DNA of 7,841 nt from the NCBI GenBank assembly GCA_013203365.1, contig JABMQG010000463.1, positions 1 through 7,841 of the forward strand, in the 5' to 3' direction. The position numbers were made by a program, and so were the translations under genes. Shown here piece after piece: positions 1-6,247 of this stretch (positions are counted from its first letter, which is position 1; every line of letters starts with the position of its first letter). The notes beneath the pieces are model-generated. The model had not been told where the DNA came from. It searched no databases and was given only the letters and a program-made list of their open reading frames with translations. This DNA comes from Planctomycetota bacterium. GTDB lineage: Bacteria; Planctomycetota; Phycisphaerae; SM23-33; FEN-1343.

Positions 1-59
1 CCGCCGCCCACCGTCCCGCAGCCAACCAAGGCCACACCAACAGTCTCAACCGCCCTCAT
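1..59 (-). CDS. hom: Homoserine dehydrogenase, N-terminal fragment (gene runs off the left edge)
   Basis: Only the first 19 codons are in the window, starting with ATG at 59. The peptide reads MRAVETVGVALVGCGTVGG. It is a beta strand followed by the GxGxxG turn of a Rossmann NAD(P)-binding fold (G13-C-G-T-V-G18), and 'GVALVGCGTVG' is typical of the start of homoserine dehydrogenases. These reduce aspartate semialdehyde to homoserine in the cytoplasm, on the path to threonine, methionine and isoleucine. A strong ribosome binding site (AAAAGGAG at 68-75, 8 nt before the ATG) fixes the start. The gene lies 84 nt downstream of the membrane protein on the same strand and may be co-transcribed with it. 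The family call rests on the cofactor-binding turn alone, so another Rossmann dehydrogenase is possible. Confidence 0.72.
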   Translation of the reverse strand, partial: MRAVETVGVALVGCGTVGG

Positions 60-100
60 TTCAACAGCTCCTTTTGCGCATGTACGCGTGTTGGGTTCAC
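56..100 (-). other. Possible 14-codon leader ORF overlapping the hom start
   Basis: On the minus strand a GTG at 100 opens a 14-codon frame, MNPTRVHAQKELLK. Its TGA (58-56) overlaps the hom ATG as ATGA. An AAAAGGAG element at 104-111 lies upstream, but only 3 nt from the GTG, which is closer than usual. Such an arrangement could couple translation of hom to a leader peptide. The peptide has a single Thr and no run of Thr, Ile or Met, so a classic amino-acid attenuator is unlikely. A frame this short can arise by chance. Confidence 0.2.
68..75 (-). promoter_or_regulatory. Ribosome binding site of hom
   Basis: AAAAGGAG on the minus strand lies 8 nt before the ATG at 59. It is a near-ideal Shine-Dalgarno sequence and decides the start of the truncated hom gene. 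The same 9-nt string (AAAAGGAGC on the minus strand) occurs again at 103-111. Confidence 0.7.
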
Positions 101-143
101 CGGCTCCTTTTACCGTACCGCAGGTGAGGAAACAACCCACTGA

Positions 144-1463
144 TTACGTATTGGCCCACCGACACGCCTCGTAGGCCCGCGAACCGGCAATCCAGTACCA
201 CACGATCAAGGCGACGCCGACAATCGTCCACATGAGCGTATAGGTTCGGTCGAAACCGGGGCCCGTATATCCTAGCTCACGAAGTGAGTAAGTTGCAATC
301 AACGTGCCGCCGACCATAACGGCCCAGGGTATGGCCAGAGCCGAGAGGTAGCAGACCATCTTGAGCGCCCCACAGCCATCCAACTTATCGCCGCGGCGGC
401 GTGCTAAGCCGGTTACGGTACTTGCGACTATAATGGAAAAGGCCGGCACGACGATCGCCCACAGCCCGCCAAGGAGCACACCGAGGCTCAGACCCTCAGA
501 AATCGCGCGGGTAGAGAACTTCGGCCATCTACCGGCCGCCAACAGGGCGAAAATCACCGCGGATACGAGAGTGCTCGCCAACATGAACCGGCGTGCGCGG
601 TTAAGCAACACTCTGGTGCGGATGGTCCGGAAGAACCGCCCCGGATTTCTGAGCACAGCCGCTGCTGCACGGACAAACGGCTTCTGGCCGACTTCCCAGC
701 CGTTGCAGCGGTAGATCGAGGAGAAGCTCCTTGCCGCCGATTGTCCGCACTCTGGGCAACGACTGTCGAAGCCGGTGGCGTGGAGGTTGTATCCACAGTT
801 CTCGCAGAACCTGTCCTCATCGGCGTCTTCGGCGTCCAGCCCCTCGCCGAGTCCACGTGCCAACCTCAGCGACATCGCGAACATCACAGCCGGTACAACG
901 GTGGCGAAGCAACTTGCGCCAAGCTGGTAAAACCATCTTTCCGGCCATGTTGTCATGCTCTTGATGAACAGCAATGTCGCCACCGCCCAACTGAGCACCA
1001 GCGGTATGAACCAAACCGAGGCGAACCCGGCCAGCACTAGTGCCAGGCGGATCCGGCGGCGTTGGGGCAGGGCGTGGCCGATCCACGCCCCAAAAACCGG
1101 CACGGCTAAGCACCAGTAGAAAACTTCTCCGAGAACGCCAGCGGCAGCCAAGATCATGGCATTTGTGGCGCCGCCCACGCGGCCGGAGGCTTGCTTGACG
1201 AGCCCTCCGGAGACGTACCACCAAACGTCCACCACAAAGCTGCTGCGGGAAAGCGACGGATCATGTCGAAACACCCAGCCTATCAGTGCCACCAGTGCAA
1301 CCCCCGCCGTCAATGACAACACGTGGACGACAATGGCCATTGCAACCGATCGTCGAACCAGCCTTCTCCCGGCCCACCGAGGCGTCAGCCATATCTCCAG
1401 CATAGTCAAAGGGAAAGGTAAAAGCCTCACGACAGTCGGCAGCTTGGAAGGCTCATGGCGCAT
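144..1463 (-). CDS. Multi-pass membrane protein with a central zinc ribbon (function unknown)
   Basis: The 439-residue protein has about four hydrophobic segments before (near 42-64, 103-129, 138-166 and 178-202) and four after (near 296-311, 325-349, 365-391 and 408-428) a short soluble module. The module holds C220-x2-C223-x12-C236-x2-C239 in the form CENCGYNL...CPECG, a four-cysteine zinc ribbon. An acidic stretch (about 208-218) precedes it. After it comes an amphipathic region with 'NPGRFF' (273-278), which I recall from Yip1-like planctomycete membrane proteins. The start is supported by AAGGGG at 1474-1479, 10 nt before the ATG. The gene follows the TPR gene by 49 nt, so co-transcription is likely. 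Its role is unknown to me; the zinc ribbon may bind protein or nucleic acid on the cytoplasmic side. Confidence 0.85.
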   Translation of the reverse strand: MRHEPSKLPTVVRLLPFPLTMLEIWLTPRWAGRRLVRRSVAMAIVVHVLSLTAGVALVALIGWVFRHDPSLSRSSFVVDVWWYVSGGLVKQASGRVGGATNAMILAAAGVLGEVFYWCLAVPVFGAWIGHALPQRRRIRLALVLAGFASVWFIPLVLSWAVATLLFIKSMTTWPERWFYQLGASCFATVVPAVMFAMSLRLARGLGEGLDAEDADEDRFCENCGYNLHATGFDSRCPECGQSAARSFSSIYRCNGWEVGQKPFVRAAAAVLRNPGRFFRTIRTRVLLNRARRFMLASTLVSAVIFALLAAGRWPKFSTRAISEGLSLGVLLGGLWAIVVPAFSIIVASTVTGLARRRGDKLDGCGALKMVCYLSALAIPWAVMVGGTLIATYSLRELGYTGPGFDRTYTLMWTIVGVALIVWYWIAGSRAYEACRWANT

Positions 1464-1512
1464 AATAAACGTGCCCCTTACCGGCCGCGGGTAGGCAAAC
1501 CCTGCCCGGCCG

Positions 1513-2607
1513 TCACAATTGCGGGACAGTGAATTTCGGTGCGTACTTTTCGATGAGCCGAGCCAAATCAGGCTGGTCGGGATTGATCTCCAGCGAAGCC
1601 TCCCACTCGGCCAGTGCCCGGTCGCGAAGTTCGGTGTTCTTCTTGTCCAGCAGGTACTGTGTCATGAACACCACTCCCAGTCCCCTGCGAGCGGCGGCGA
1701 AGTCGGAATCGACGGCGATGGCGGCCTCGTAATACTCCGTGGCCTTGTCGAACTGCTGCATGAAATAGTAGCAGTACCCCAGCCGTTCCAAAGGCGACGG
1801 CGAGAGCGGGTCCATCTTTGAGGCGATTTCATAGTCGCGGATGGCTGAGGCCAGCTTACCCTGTCTCACGTACACCGCCGCCAGATTCATCATCACGGCG
1901 GGCTGGTTGCTGTTGCGCTCCAGCGACTGGCGGTACATGCTGATGGCGCTGTAATATTTGCCCTGGCGATCGTATATCGCCCCCAGGTTGGTGTACGCGT
2001 CGGCGGGCTTGTCGTCCAGCTCCAAGGCCCGCTTGCACTGCTGTTCGGCCTGGTCGTACTGCCCCAGGCGATAGTGGCAGACGCTAAGGTTCAAGGTGGT
2101 GTCGTAGTCGTCGCCGTTGAGCTGGATCGCCCTCAAGTAAAGCTGCACGGCTCGCAGGAGATGCGTTCGCGTGGCCTCGACGGCCTTGACGGTCCCCGCC
2201 AGCATCTGATGCAGAAATGCGCAGTTGTAGTGGTTCCTGAAGCTGTAGCGGTTGGCTTGAACGGCGCGTTCGTAAGCATGAACGGCCTTCGGATAGTCGT
2301 TCTTCTTGCGGTAGATGTCGCCTATGGACGCGTGTGCGGTAGCCAGCGTTGGGTAGGCTTCGACGGCCTTCATCAGCTCGACCAAGGCCAGGTCCAGGTT
2401 GTCGGCGTCTAGCAGCAGCTTGGCCTTGACGTAATGATCGACCGCCTCAACCTCGAGTTGCTTTTGCTTCTTGGCTGCGCAGCCGACTGTAAGCCCCACC
2501 AAAAGGGGCAGGACTGCCGCCACCAGCCAAGCAGCCGGCACCATCGTTTTAGTCTTCGGGAACACTGGCCAGAGCTCTCTTACCAACATTGATCGCCATC
2601 CCATCAT
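1513..2607 (-). CDS. TPR-repeat lipoprotein
   Basis: A hydrophobic signal segment (about residues 23-41) ends in LTVGC with the candidate lipid-bearing cysteine at 43, followed by AAKK. This indicates export and membrane anchoring by signal peptidase II, although Thr at the -3 position is not ideal. From about residue 54 to 344 there are roughly eight tetratricopeptide repeats. The clearest are 168-201, 202-235, 236-269 and 270-303, with the usual A/G/Y/A and 'LDP/LDD' spacing; insertions interrupt those near 140-150 and 320-330. Such proteins are helical scaffolds for protein partners, and no enzyme motif is seen. The start is uncertain. ATG 2607 lies almost on the predicted transcription start and has no ribosome binding site. 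ATG 2589 (residue 7) or GTG 2565 (residue 15) would give a leader and a more normal signal length. It appears to lead a minus-strand operon with the zinc-ribbon gene. Confidence 0.88.
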   Translation of the reverse strand: MMGWRSMLVRELWPVFPKTKTMVPAAWLVAAVLPLLVGLTVGCAAKKQKQLEVEAVDHYVKAKLLLDADNLDLALVELMKAVEAYPTLATAHASIGDIYRKKNDYPKAVHAYERAVQANRYSFRNHYNCAFLHQMLAGTVKAVEATRTHLLRAVQLYLRAIQLNGDDYDTTLNLSVCHYRLGQYDQAEQQCKRALELDDKPADAYTNLGAIYDRQGKYYSAISMYRQSLERNSNQPAVMMNLAAVYVRQGKLASAIRDYEIASKMDPLSPSPLERLGYCYYFMQQFDKATEYYEAAIAVDSDFAAARRGLGVVFMTQYLLDKKNTELRDRALAEWEASLEINPDQPDLARLIEKYAPKFTVPQL

Positions 2608-2608
2608 T

Positions 2609-2644
2609 GCAGCAAGTAATAGCCGCTATCGGCTTTACAGTCAA
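2609..2644 (-). promoter_or_regulatory. Sigma70-type promoter for the TPR lipoprotein operon
   Basis: On the minus strand, TTGACT (-35, 2644-2639) and TATTAC (-10, 2621-2616) are separated by exactly 17 nt. They match the sigma70 consensus at five and four of six positions. Transcription would start near 2609, so an ATG at 2607 would be leaderless, which favours a downstream start. The spacer contains the inverted repeat AGCCG-CTAT-CGGCT (2621-2634), a possible operator or chance hairpin. Confidence 0.5.
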
Positions 2645-2693
2645 GTTCTCACGAGTGGAGTTTGCTTTTTCGCCGGCCTGGCGATGTGTCCGG

Positions 2694-2721
2694 TTGGCAA
2701 TTAACCGCCAGGGGTGATACC
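2694..2721 (+). promoter_or_regulatory. Weak candidate promoter for nfi
   Basis: TTGGCA (2694-2699) and GATACC (2716-2721) are spaced by 16 nt, about 80 nt upstream of the chosen nfi start. The -35 is good and the -10 is poor (three of six). It is the best plus-strand candidate I found in the divergent gap. Confidence 0.25.
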
Positions 2722-2786
2722 TTTGCGGCATGCTGGTCGGCAGCACAAGATTTGGCCCCGTCAGTGGCCGACGTCGCTTCCACTGC

Positions 2787-2791
2787 AAGGA
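2787..2791 (+). promoter_or_regulatory. Ribosome binding site deciding the nfi start
   Basis: AAGGA lies 8 nt before ATG 2800. It supports that start over the in-frame TTG at 2662, which would add 46 residues unlike any endonuclease V. Confidence 0.55.
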
Positions 2792-2799
2792 CATATCCG

Positions 2800-3504
2800 A
2801 TGGCTGAAACGATTCGCCACAGTTGGCAAATATCGCCTCAACAATCGGTCAGGTTGCAGCGAGAGCTGGCCCCTCACGTTCGGTGCACCCCGCTGGCCCG
2901 GCCGGTGCGGACGATAGCCGGCGTGGATTGCGCGTTCTTTGACTCTGGCAGGCAGATCGTGGCGGTGGCGGTTCTTATGCAGGCCAAGACGTTGGAGATC
3001 ATGGCCATGGCCTATGCCGTCGACCAGGTAAGGATGCCATATGTGCCTGGTCTGTTGAGCTTCCGCGAGGCGCCGACACAATTTGAGGCGGTGAGTCAAC
3101 TTCCCCAGTCACCTGACCTGGTCCTGGTCGATGGTGCCGGGCAGGCACATCCTCGCCGGCTGGGCATTGCATCTCATCTGGGGTTGTGGCTGGGTATCCC
3201 CACTGTGGGCGTAGCAAAGAGCCGACTGTGCGGCCGGCATCGCGCGGTAGGTCGCAGGCGTGGCTGCTGCGTAAAGCTGATCGATGGGGGTGAAGTCCTC
3301 GGCGGCGTTCTGCGCACCCGCGACGACGTCAAGCCGTTGTACGTATCCGCCGGGCACCTCATCACGCTGGCCGAGGCCCTGAAGTGGACCCTGCGTACCG
3401 CCAGGCAATACCGTCTGCCCGAGCCTATTCGAGCCGCCGACCGGATAGCGGGTCAATTGAAAACGCGGATTGCCGAACATTCGGGGCAATTTTCGCCGAT
3501 GTAA
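2800..3504 (+). CDS. nfi: Endonuclease V (deoxyinosine 3' endonuclease)
   Basis: Endonuclease V nicks DNA (and in some organisms RNA) one phosphate 3' of deoxyinosine and other deaminated bases, starting their repair. From ATG 2800 the protein is 234 residues, close to the usual 220-230. Family motifs appear in order: IAGVDCAF (39-46), the wedge PYVPGLLSFRE (80-90), LVLVDGAGQAHPRRLGIASH (107-126), GVAKSRL (137-143) and SAGHLITL (183-190). The expected metal-binding acids are present as D43, E90 and D111, with the wedge tyrosine Y81 and a lysine at 140. An RNase H-like fold is therefore intact. The start was chosen for its AAGGA site and fitting length. The gene is divergent from the TPR gene and 150 nt upstream of the MCE operon, so it could share transcription with it, but no functional link is evident. 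Confidence 0.93.
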   Translation: MAETIRHSWQISPQQSVRLQRELAPHVRCTPLARPVRTIAGVDCAFFDSGRQIVAVAVLMQAKTLEIMAMAYAVDQVRMPYVPGLLSFREAPTQFEAVSQLPQSPDLVLVDGAGQAHPRRLGIASHLGLWLGIPTVGVAKSRLCGRHRAVGRRRGCCVKLIDGGEVLGGVLRTRDDVKPLYVSAGHLITLAEALKWTLRTARQYRLPEPIRAADRIAGQLKTRIAEHSGQFSPM

Positions 3505-3571
3505 TGACTGGCTCTGAATTGCGAAGGGCTACAGCAAGGGGCTGGGTCGGCGAGCCTCCATGGGTCGCTTG

Positions 3572-3594
3572 CAGGCCAGACGATCTGGACCCTG
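3572..3594. terminator. Hairpin between nfi and the MCE operon (possible terminator without a T tract)
   Basis: CAGGCCAGA (3572-3580) pairs with TCTGG and CCTG (3584-3588 and 3591-3594) across a 3-nt CGA loop, with a 2-nt bulge. This gives a nine-pair GC-rich stem 68 nt after the nfi stop. No T run follows, so intrinsic termination is doubtful; it may be a processing or regulatory hairpin, or chance. No clear promoter was found in 3505-3654. Confidence 0.25.
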
Positions 3595-3619
3595 ATGGCA
3601 AGTGGCCTCAGAAAAAGGC

Positions 3620-3629
3620 GTTACGTAAC
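3620..3629. repeat. Perfect 10-bp palindrome upstream of the lipoprotein gene
   Basis: GTTACGTAAC is self-complementary and sits 25 nt before ATG 3655, where an operator for the MCE operon could lie. A single copy of a 10-bp palindrome may be coincidental. Confidence 0.25.
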
Positions 3630-3654
3630 TTTAGAGAGCTTTGTCCGACACGCA

Positions 3655-4098
3655 ATGCGCTACGACAACCATCTCATTCCTCTGCAAGTGTTTTTGTTTT
3701 CGATTGCTTCCGGCGTGTGCCTGTCGGCGGCTGGCTGCGTCCTTAAGTCCTCTTCACAAGAAAGCTTGTATCAACGGTTGCAAAGCGGTCAGTCCAACGT
3801 CCTGGCCGAGGCAATAGTGCAGGCCGGGCAAGACCGGGAAATGGGCGCGGCACCGTATTTGGTCAACAGCCTGGAGCACGACGAGGCGGGGATCCGGCTG
3901 CTGGCTATCGAATCGCTCAGGCGGATCACAGGGTTGGATTATGGTTTCCGTTCTTACGCATCCCAAGACAATCGCCGGCTGGCGGTGGAAGAATGGCGCC
4001 AATGGTTGGTGAGGCAATCGCCCCCGTCCGCAACGAGTGAGCCTGAACCAGCCATTCATGATACGCAAACGACAACAAGAGGCCGACATGAAGAATAA
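3655..4098 (+). CDS. Small HEAT-like lipoprotein at the head of the MCE operon
   Basis: From ATG 3655 the protein is 147 residues. A hydrophobic signal (about 9-25) ends in LSAAGC with the lipid-bearing cysteine at 28, so export and anchoring are expected. Residues 67-93 (PYLVNSL...IRLLAIESLRRITG) look like one HEAT repeat. They are followed by 'GLDYGF' and 'RRLAVEEWRQWL' (107-118), a tryptophan-rich ending I associate with planctomycete HEAT proteins. The tail (about 122-147) is polar and probably disordered. The in-frame ATG at 3595 would add 20 residues before the signal and has no ribbon of evidence for it. The chosen start has only a weak AGAGAG site 16 nt upstream. The 3' end overlaps the STAS gene by 11 nt, which ties it to the lipid-transport operon. 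No enzymatic role is visible; it may be an accessory or scaffold subunit. Confidence 0.78.
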   Translation: MRYDNHLIPLQVFLFSIASGVCLSAAGCVLKSSSQESLYQRLQSGQSNVLAEAIVQAGQDREMGAAPYLVNSLEHDEAGIRLLAIESLRRITGLDYGFRSYASQDNRRLAVEEWRQWLVRQSPPSATSEPEPAIHDTQTTTRGRHEE

Positions 4099-4438
4099 GG
4101 ACATCAACGACACCATCCAGCAAGTCCGCAACGAAGAGCGGGCATTGGTTGTAAGCCTGGGCGGCGAGGTTGACTTGCGCCACAGTTCCGAGCTGCAGCA
4201 CTCGCTCAGCAGACTACTGGACGAAACGCCGGGCCGGATGGTTCTGGATTTGAGCCAGGTCACCTACATGGACTCTTCCGGCATAGCCAGCCTGATAAAG
4301 ATGCTCGGCTACGCCAGACAGAAGAACATAGCACTTATGCTCTGCGGACTGACCGACAGGGTCAAGGGCATATTCGAGATCACTCGGCTGGACAAGGTAT
4401 TCGGCATTTACTCCACGGTTGAGGAGGCAATGGCCTGA
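4088..4438 (+). CDS. mlaB: STAS-domain protein, MlaB-like
   Basis: The 116-residue protein is a single STAS domain: a beta strand with GGEVDLRHS (25-33), then VLDLSQVTYMDSSGIASL (52-69) and a C-terminal helix. DSSG (62-65) is the motif whose first serine (S63 here) is phosphorylated in SpoIIAA-type anti-sigma antagonists. Directly upstream of the permease and ATPase genes, it is more likely the counterpart of MlaB, which binds and stabilises the MlaF ATPase in the cytoplasm. The start at ATG 4088 is chosen because AAGAGG (4077-4082) lies 5 nt before it; GTG 4037 and ATG 4058 are in frame but inside the lipoprotein gene. Its TGA overlaps the mlaE ATG by one base, so translation is coupled. A sigma-factor role cannot be excluded, but no anti-sigma kinase gene is nearby. 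Confidence 0.85.
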   Translation: MKNKDINDTIQQVRNEERALVVSLGGEVDLRHSSELQHSLSRLLDETPGRMVLDLSQVTYMDSSGIASLIKMLGYARQKNIALMLCGLTDRVKGIFEITRLDKVFGIYSTVEEAMA

Positions 4439-5259
4439 TGCGCCCCGATTCACCTGCACTTGGTTCGATCGGCCATATAGGCGCAAGGGCGCTGGGTGCA
4501 ATCGAATACGTTGGCGGCATGTGGCTGTTGCTTGTGGGGACTATGCGGTGGACCGTTAGGGGCCTGTTCACTCGCAAGGGCCGGTTTAGCTGGTCGGCGT
4601 TGGCGTCACAAGTGGTTCGGCTGGGTATTCGCAGCACGGCCGTCGTGATAGTCGTGCAGTTTTTCGTGGGCGTTATCCTGGCGTTGCAGATGGCCCCGCC
4701 GTTGAAGCCGTTCGGCTCGATGCCGATGATTGCGAATATCATAGGCGTGGCCGTTTTTCGAGAGCTAGGCCCGCTGATCTCGGCGGTGGTGCTTAGCGGC
4801 TTCGCCGGGGCATCCATCGCGGCGGAGATCGGCGCAATGGCCGTTTCGGAGGAAATCGAAGCTCTTCGTGCACATGCCATCTCGCCGATAAGGTTCCTTG
4901 TAGTCCCGCGGGTGCTGGGGACCGTAGTGGCCATGTTGGGCCTGTGCGTCATTGCGGATCTAGCCGGTGCCCTGGGCGGCTACGCAAGCAGCAGGCTGGT
5001 GCTGGGCGGCGAGGCCTACCAGGGATACTGGGGAAGAATTGCCGAACAACTGGGCATGTTCGATTTCGTCACGGGACTGATCAAAGCCGGCGTGTTCGGC
5101 CTGATAATCTCACTGCTCGCCTGCCACGAGGGTCTGAAGGTCAGCGGCGGAGCCCAGGGCGTCGGCCGAGCCACAACCATGACGGTGGTGTACACGATCT
5201 TCTCGCTTATCTTCGTGGACTGCATCTTCACGATCATCTTCTACGTATACCAATGGTGA
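4438..5259 (+). CDS. mlaE: MlaE-type permease of an MCE lipid ABC transporter
   Basis: This inner-membrane permease moves phospholipid between the membrane and the MCE protein, using ATP hydrolysed by MlaF. The 273-residue length is typical for the family. An N-terminal interfacial helix region (about 1-50) is followed by hydrophobic segments near 66-87, 98-126, 152-182, 207-228 and 248-271. Family signatures are FRELGPLISA (107-116), AAEIGAMAVSEEIEAL (128-143, the loop that contacts the ATPase) and GGAQGVGRATT (237-247). The position usually held by arginine in 'AGRVG' reads 'SGFAG' (120-124) here. GAGGAGG at 4421-4427, 10 nt before the ATG, is a strong ribosome binding site inside the STAS gene. 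Confidence 0.93.
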   Translation: MRPDSPALGSIGHIGARALGAIEYVGGMWLLLVGTMRWTVRGLFTRKGRFSWSALASQVVRLGIRSTAVVIVVQFFVGVILALQMAPPLKPFGSMPMIANIIGVAVFRELGPLISAVVLSGFAGASIAAEIGAMAVSEEIEALRAHAISPIRFLVVPRVLGTVVAMLGLCVIADLAGALGGYASSRLVLGGEAYQGYWGRIAEQLGMFDFVTGLIKAGVFGLIISLLACHEGLKVSGGAQGVGRATTMTVVYTIFSLIFVDCIFTIIFYVYQW

Positions 5260-5274
5260 GAACTGGGCAGAAAA

Positions 5275-6198
5275 TTGACGGCATCGATTGACAACACGCA
5301 GGCCGAGCAGACCGACGTGGTCGTTCGCGTGGTTGACCTGGCGAAGACCTTCGACGACCTGGTGGTTCTGGACGGTTTGAATTTCGACGTCCGGCGAGGC
5401 GAAACCCTTGTTGTCATCATCGGGCCGAGCGGCTGCGGCAAGAGCACGGTCCTGCGGCTGATGATCGGCGGCATGACGCCAACGAGCGGGCACGTTGAAC
5501 TGCTTGGGGCCAACCTGAATGAACTCGACGAAAAAGGGCTCGACGCCGTGCGATTGCGAATGGGCATCCTTTTTCAAAGCGGAGCGCTGTTCAATTCCAT
5601 GACGGTGGCCGAGAACATCGCCTTGCCGTTTCGAGAGCATACGGACCTCGACGATGAGACGATCAATATCATTGTGAAGATGAAGCTCGAACTGGTCAAT
5701 CTTCGCCACGCAGCCAACAGGATGCCCGCGGAGATCTCAGGCGGCATGAAAAAACGCGCAGGTCTGGCACGTGCAATCGCGATGGACCCGGAGGTGCTGT
5801 TCTACGACGAGCCCTCGGCCGGCCTGGACCCGGTAACCAGCGCCGAGATAGATCAGTTGATAATCGACCTGAAGCACAAACTCGCCGTCACCAGCGTCGT
5901 TGTGACGCACGAGATGGACTCGGCATTTCGCATAGCCGACCGGATGATTATGCTCGATCAAGGCAAGGTGCTGAAGATCGGCGATCGACAGCAATTCGAT
6001 GCGTTGCGCAACTCGCCGCCAACAGGCGAGACGACGGAAGACCTGATTCGCCAGTTTCTCCGCGGCGACGACGCAGGCCCGATCACCGATCGCCGGTTGC
6101 GAGGCGGGTACGAGGAAGACATCACCACCGTAGGTCAAATGCCCGGCCGACGGACCAGCCGCAACCGGGGCGGCATACAACACAGCAACGCCGTGTGA
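5275..6198 (+). CDS. mlaF: MlaF-type ATPase of an MCE lipid ABC transporter
   Basis: This cytoplasmic ABC ATPase drives the MlaE permease. Over 307 residues it shows Walker A GPSGCGKST (50-58), the Q-loop FQSGALF (100-106), signature ISGGMKKRAGLARA (154-167), Walker B LFYDE with catalytic E179, D-loop SAGLD (181-185) and switch H212 in VVVTHEM. 'LFQSGALFNSMTVAENIALP' is typical of the MlaF branch. The core ends near 263. A polar, basic tail of about 44 residues follows, making it longer than E. coli MlaF (about 269). The start is TTG 5275, 16 nt after the mlaE stop; no ATG is available in frame between that stop and the conserved core, and no clear ribosome binding site is seen, so translation may depend on coupling to mlaE. 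Confidence 0.93.
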   Translation: MTASIDNTQAEQTDVVVRVVDLAKTFDDLVVLDGLNFDVRRGETLVVIIGPSGCGKSTVLRLMIGGMTPTSGHVELLGANLNELDEKGLDAVRLRMGILFQSGALFNSMTVAENIALPFREHTDLDDETINIIVKMKLELVNLRHAANRMPAEISGGMKKRAGLARAIAMDPEVLFYDEPSAGLDPVTSAEIDQLIIDLKHKLAVTSVVVTHEMDSAFRIADRMIMLDQGKVLKIGDRQQFDALRNSPPTGETTEDLIRQFLRGDDAGPITDRRLRGGYEEDITTVGQMPGRRTSRNRGGIQHSNAV

Positions 6199-6247
6199 TT
6201 TGGCCGGTTGAGCAAGCCTGCGACCGACAGCCGGGAGTTACAGAACG

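Noticed and set aside
56..100. Threonine/isoleucine attenuator ahead of hom
   Set aside because: The leader frame has one Thr and no Ile, and I found no terminator/antiterminator hairpin pair there.
2549..2794. 81-codon minus-strand frame in the divergent gap
   Set aside because: Runs through the promoter of the TPR gene and into its coding sequence in another frame; no motif.
2662..2799. 46-residue N-terminal extension of endonuclease V from TTG 2662
   Set aside because: No ribosome binding site at the TTG, the extension covers the likely promoter region, and the family length fits the ATG at 2800.
3384..3746. 120-codon plus-strand frame spanning the nfi end and the lipoprotein start
   Set aside because: Out of frame with both genes and without recognisable domains.
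4380..4952. 190-codon minus-strand frame across mlaE
   Set aside because: Antisense shadow of the permease gene; low-complexity Thr/Pro/Ile content and no motif.
5110..5709. 199-codon minus-strand frame across the mlaE-mlaF junction
   Set aside because: Antisense to two conserved genes; His/Asp/Gln-rich composition typical of a shadow frame.
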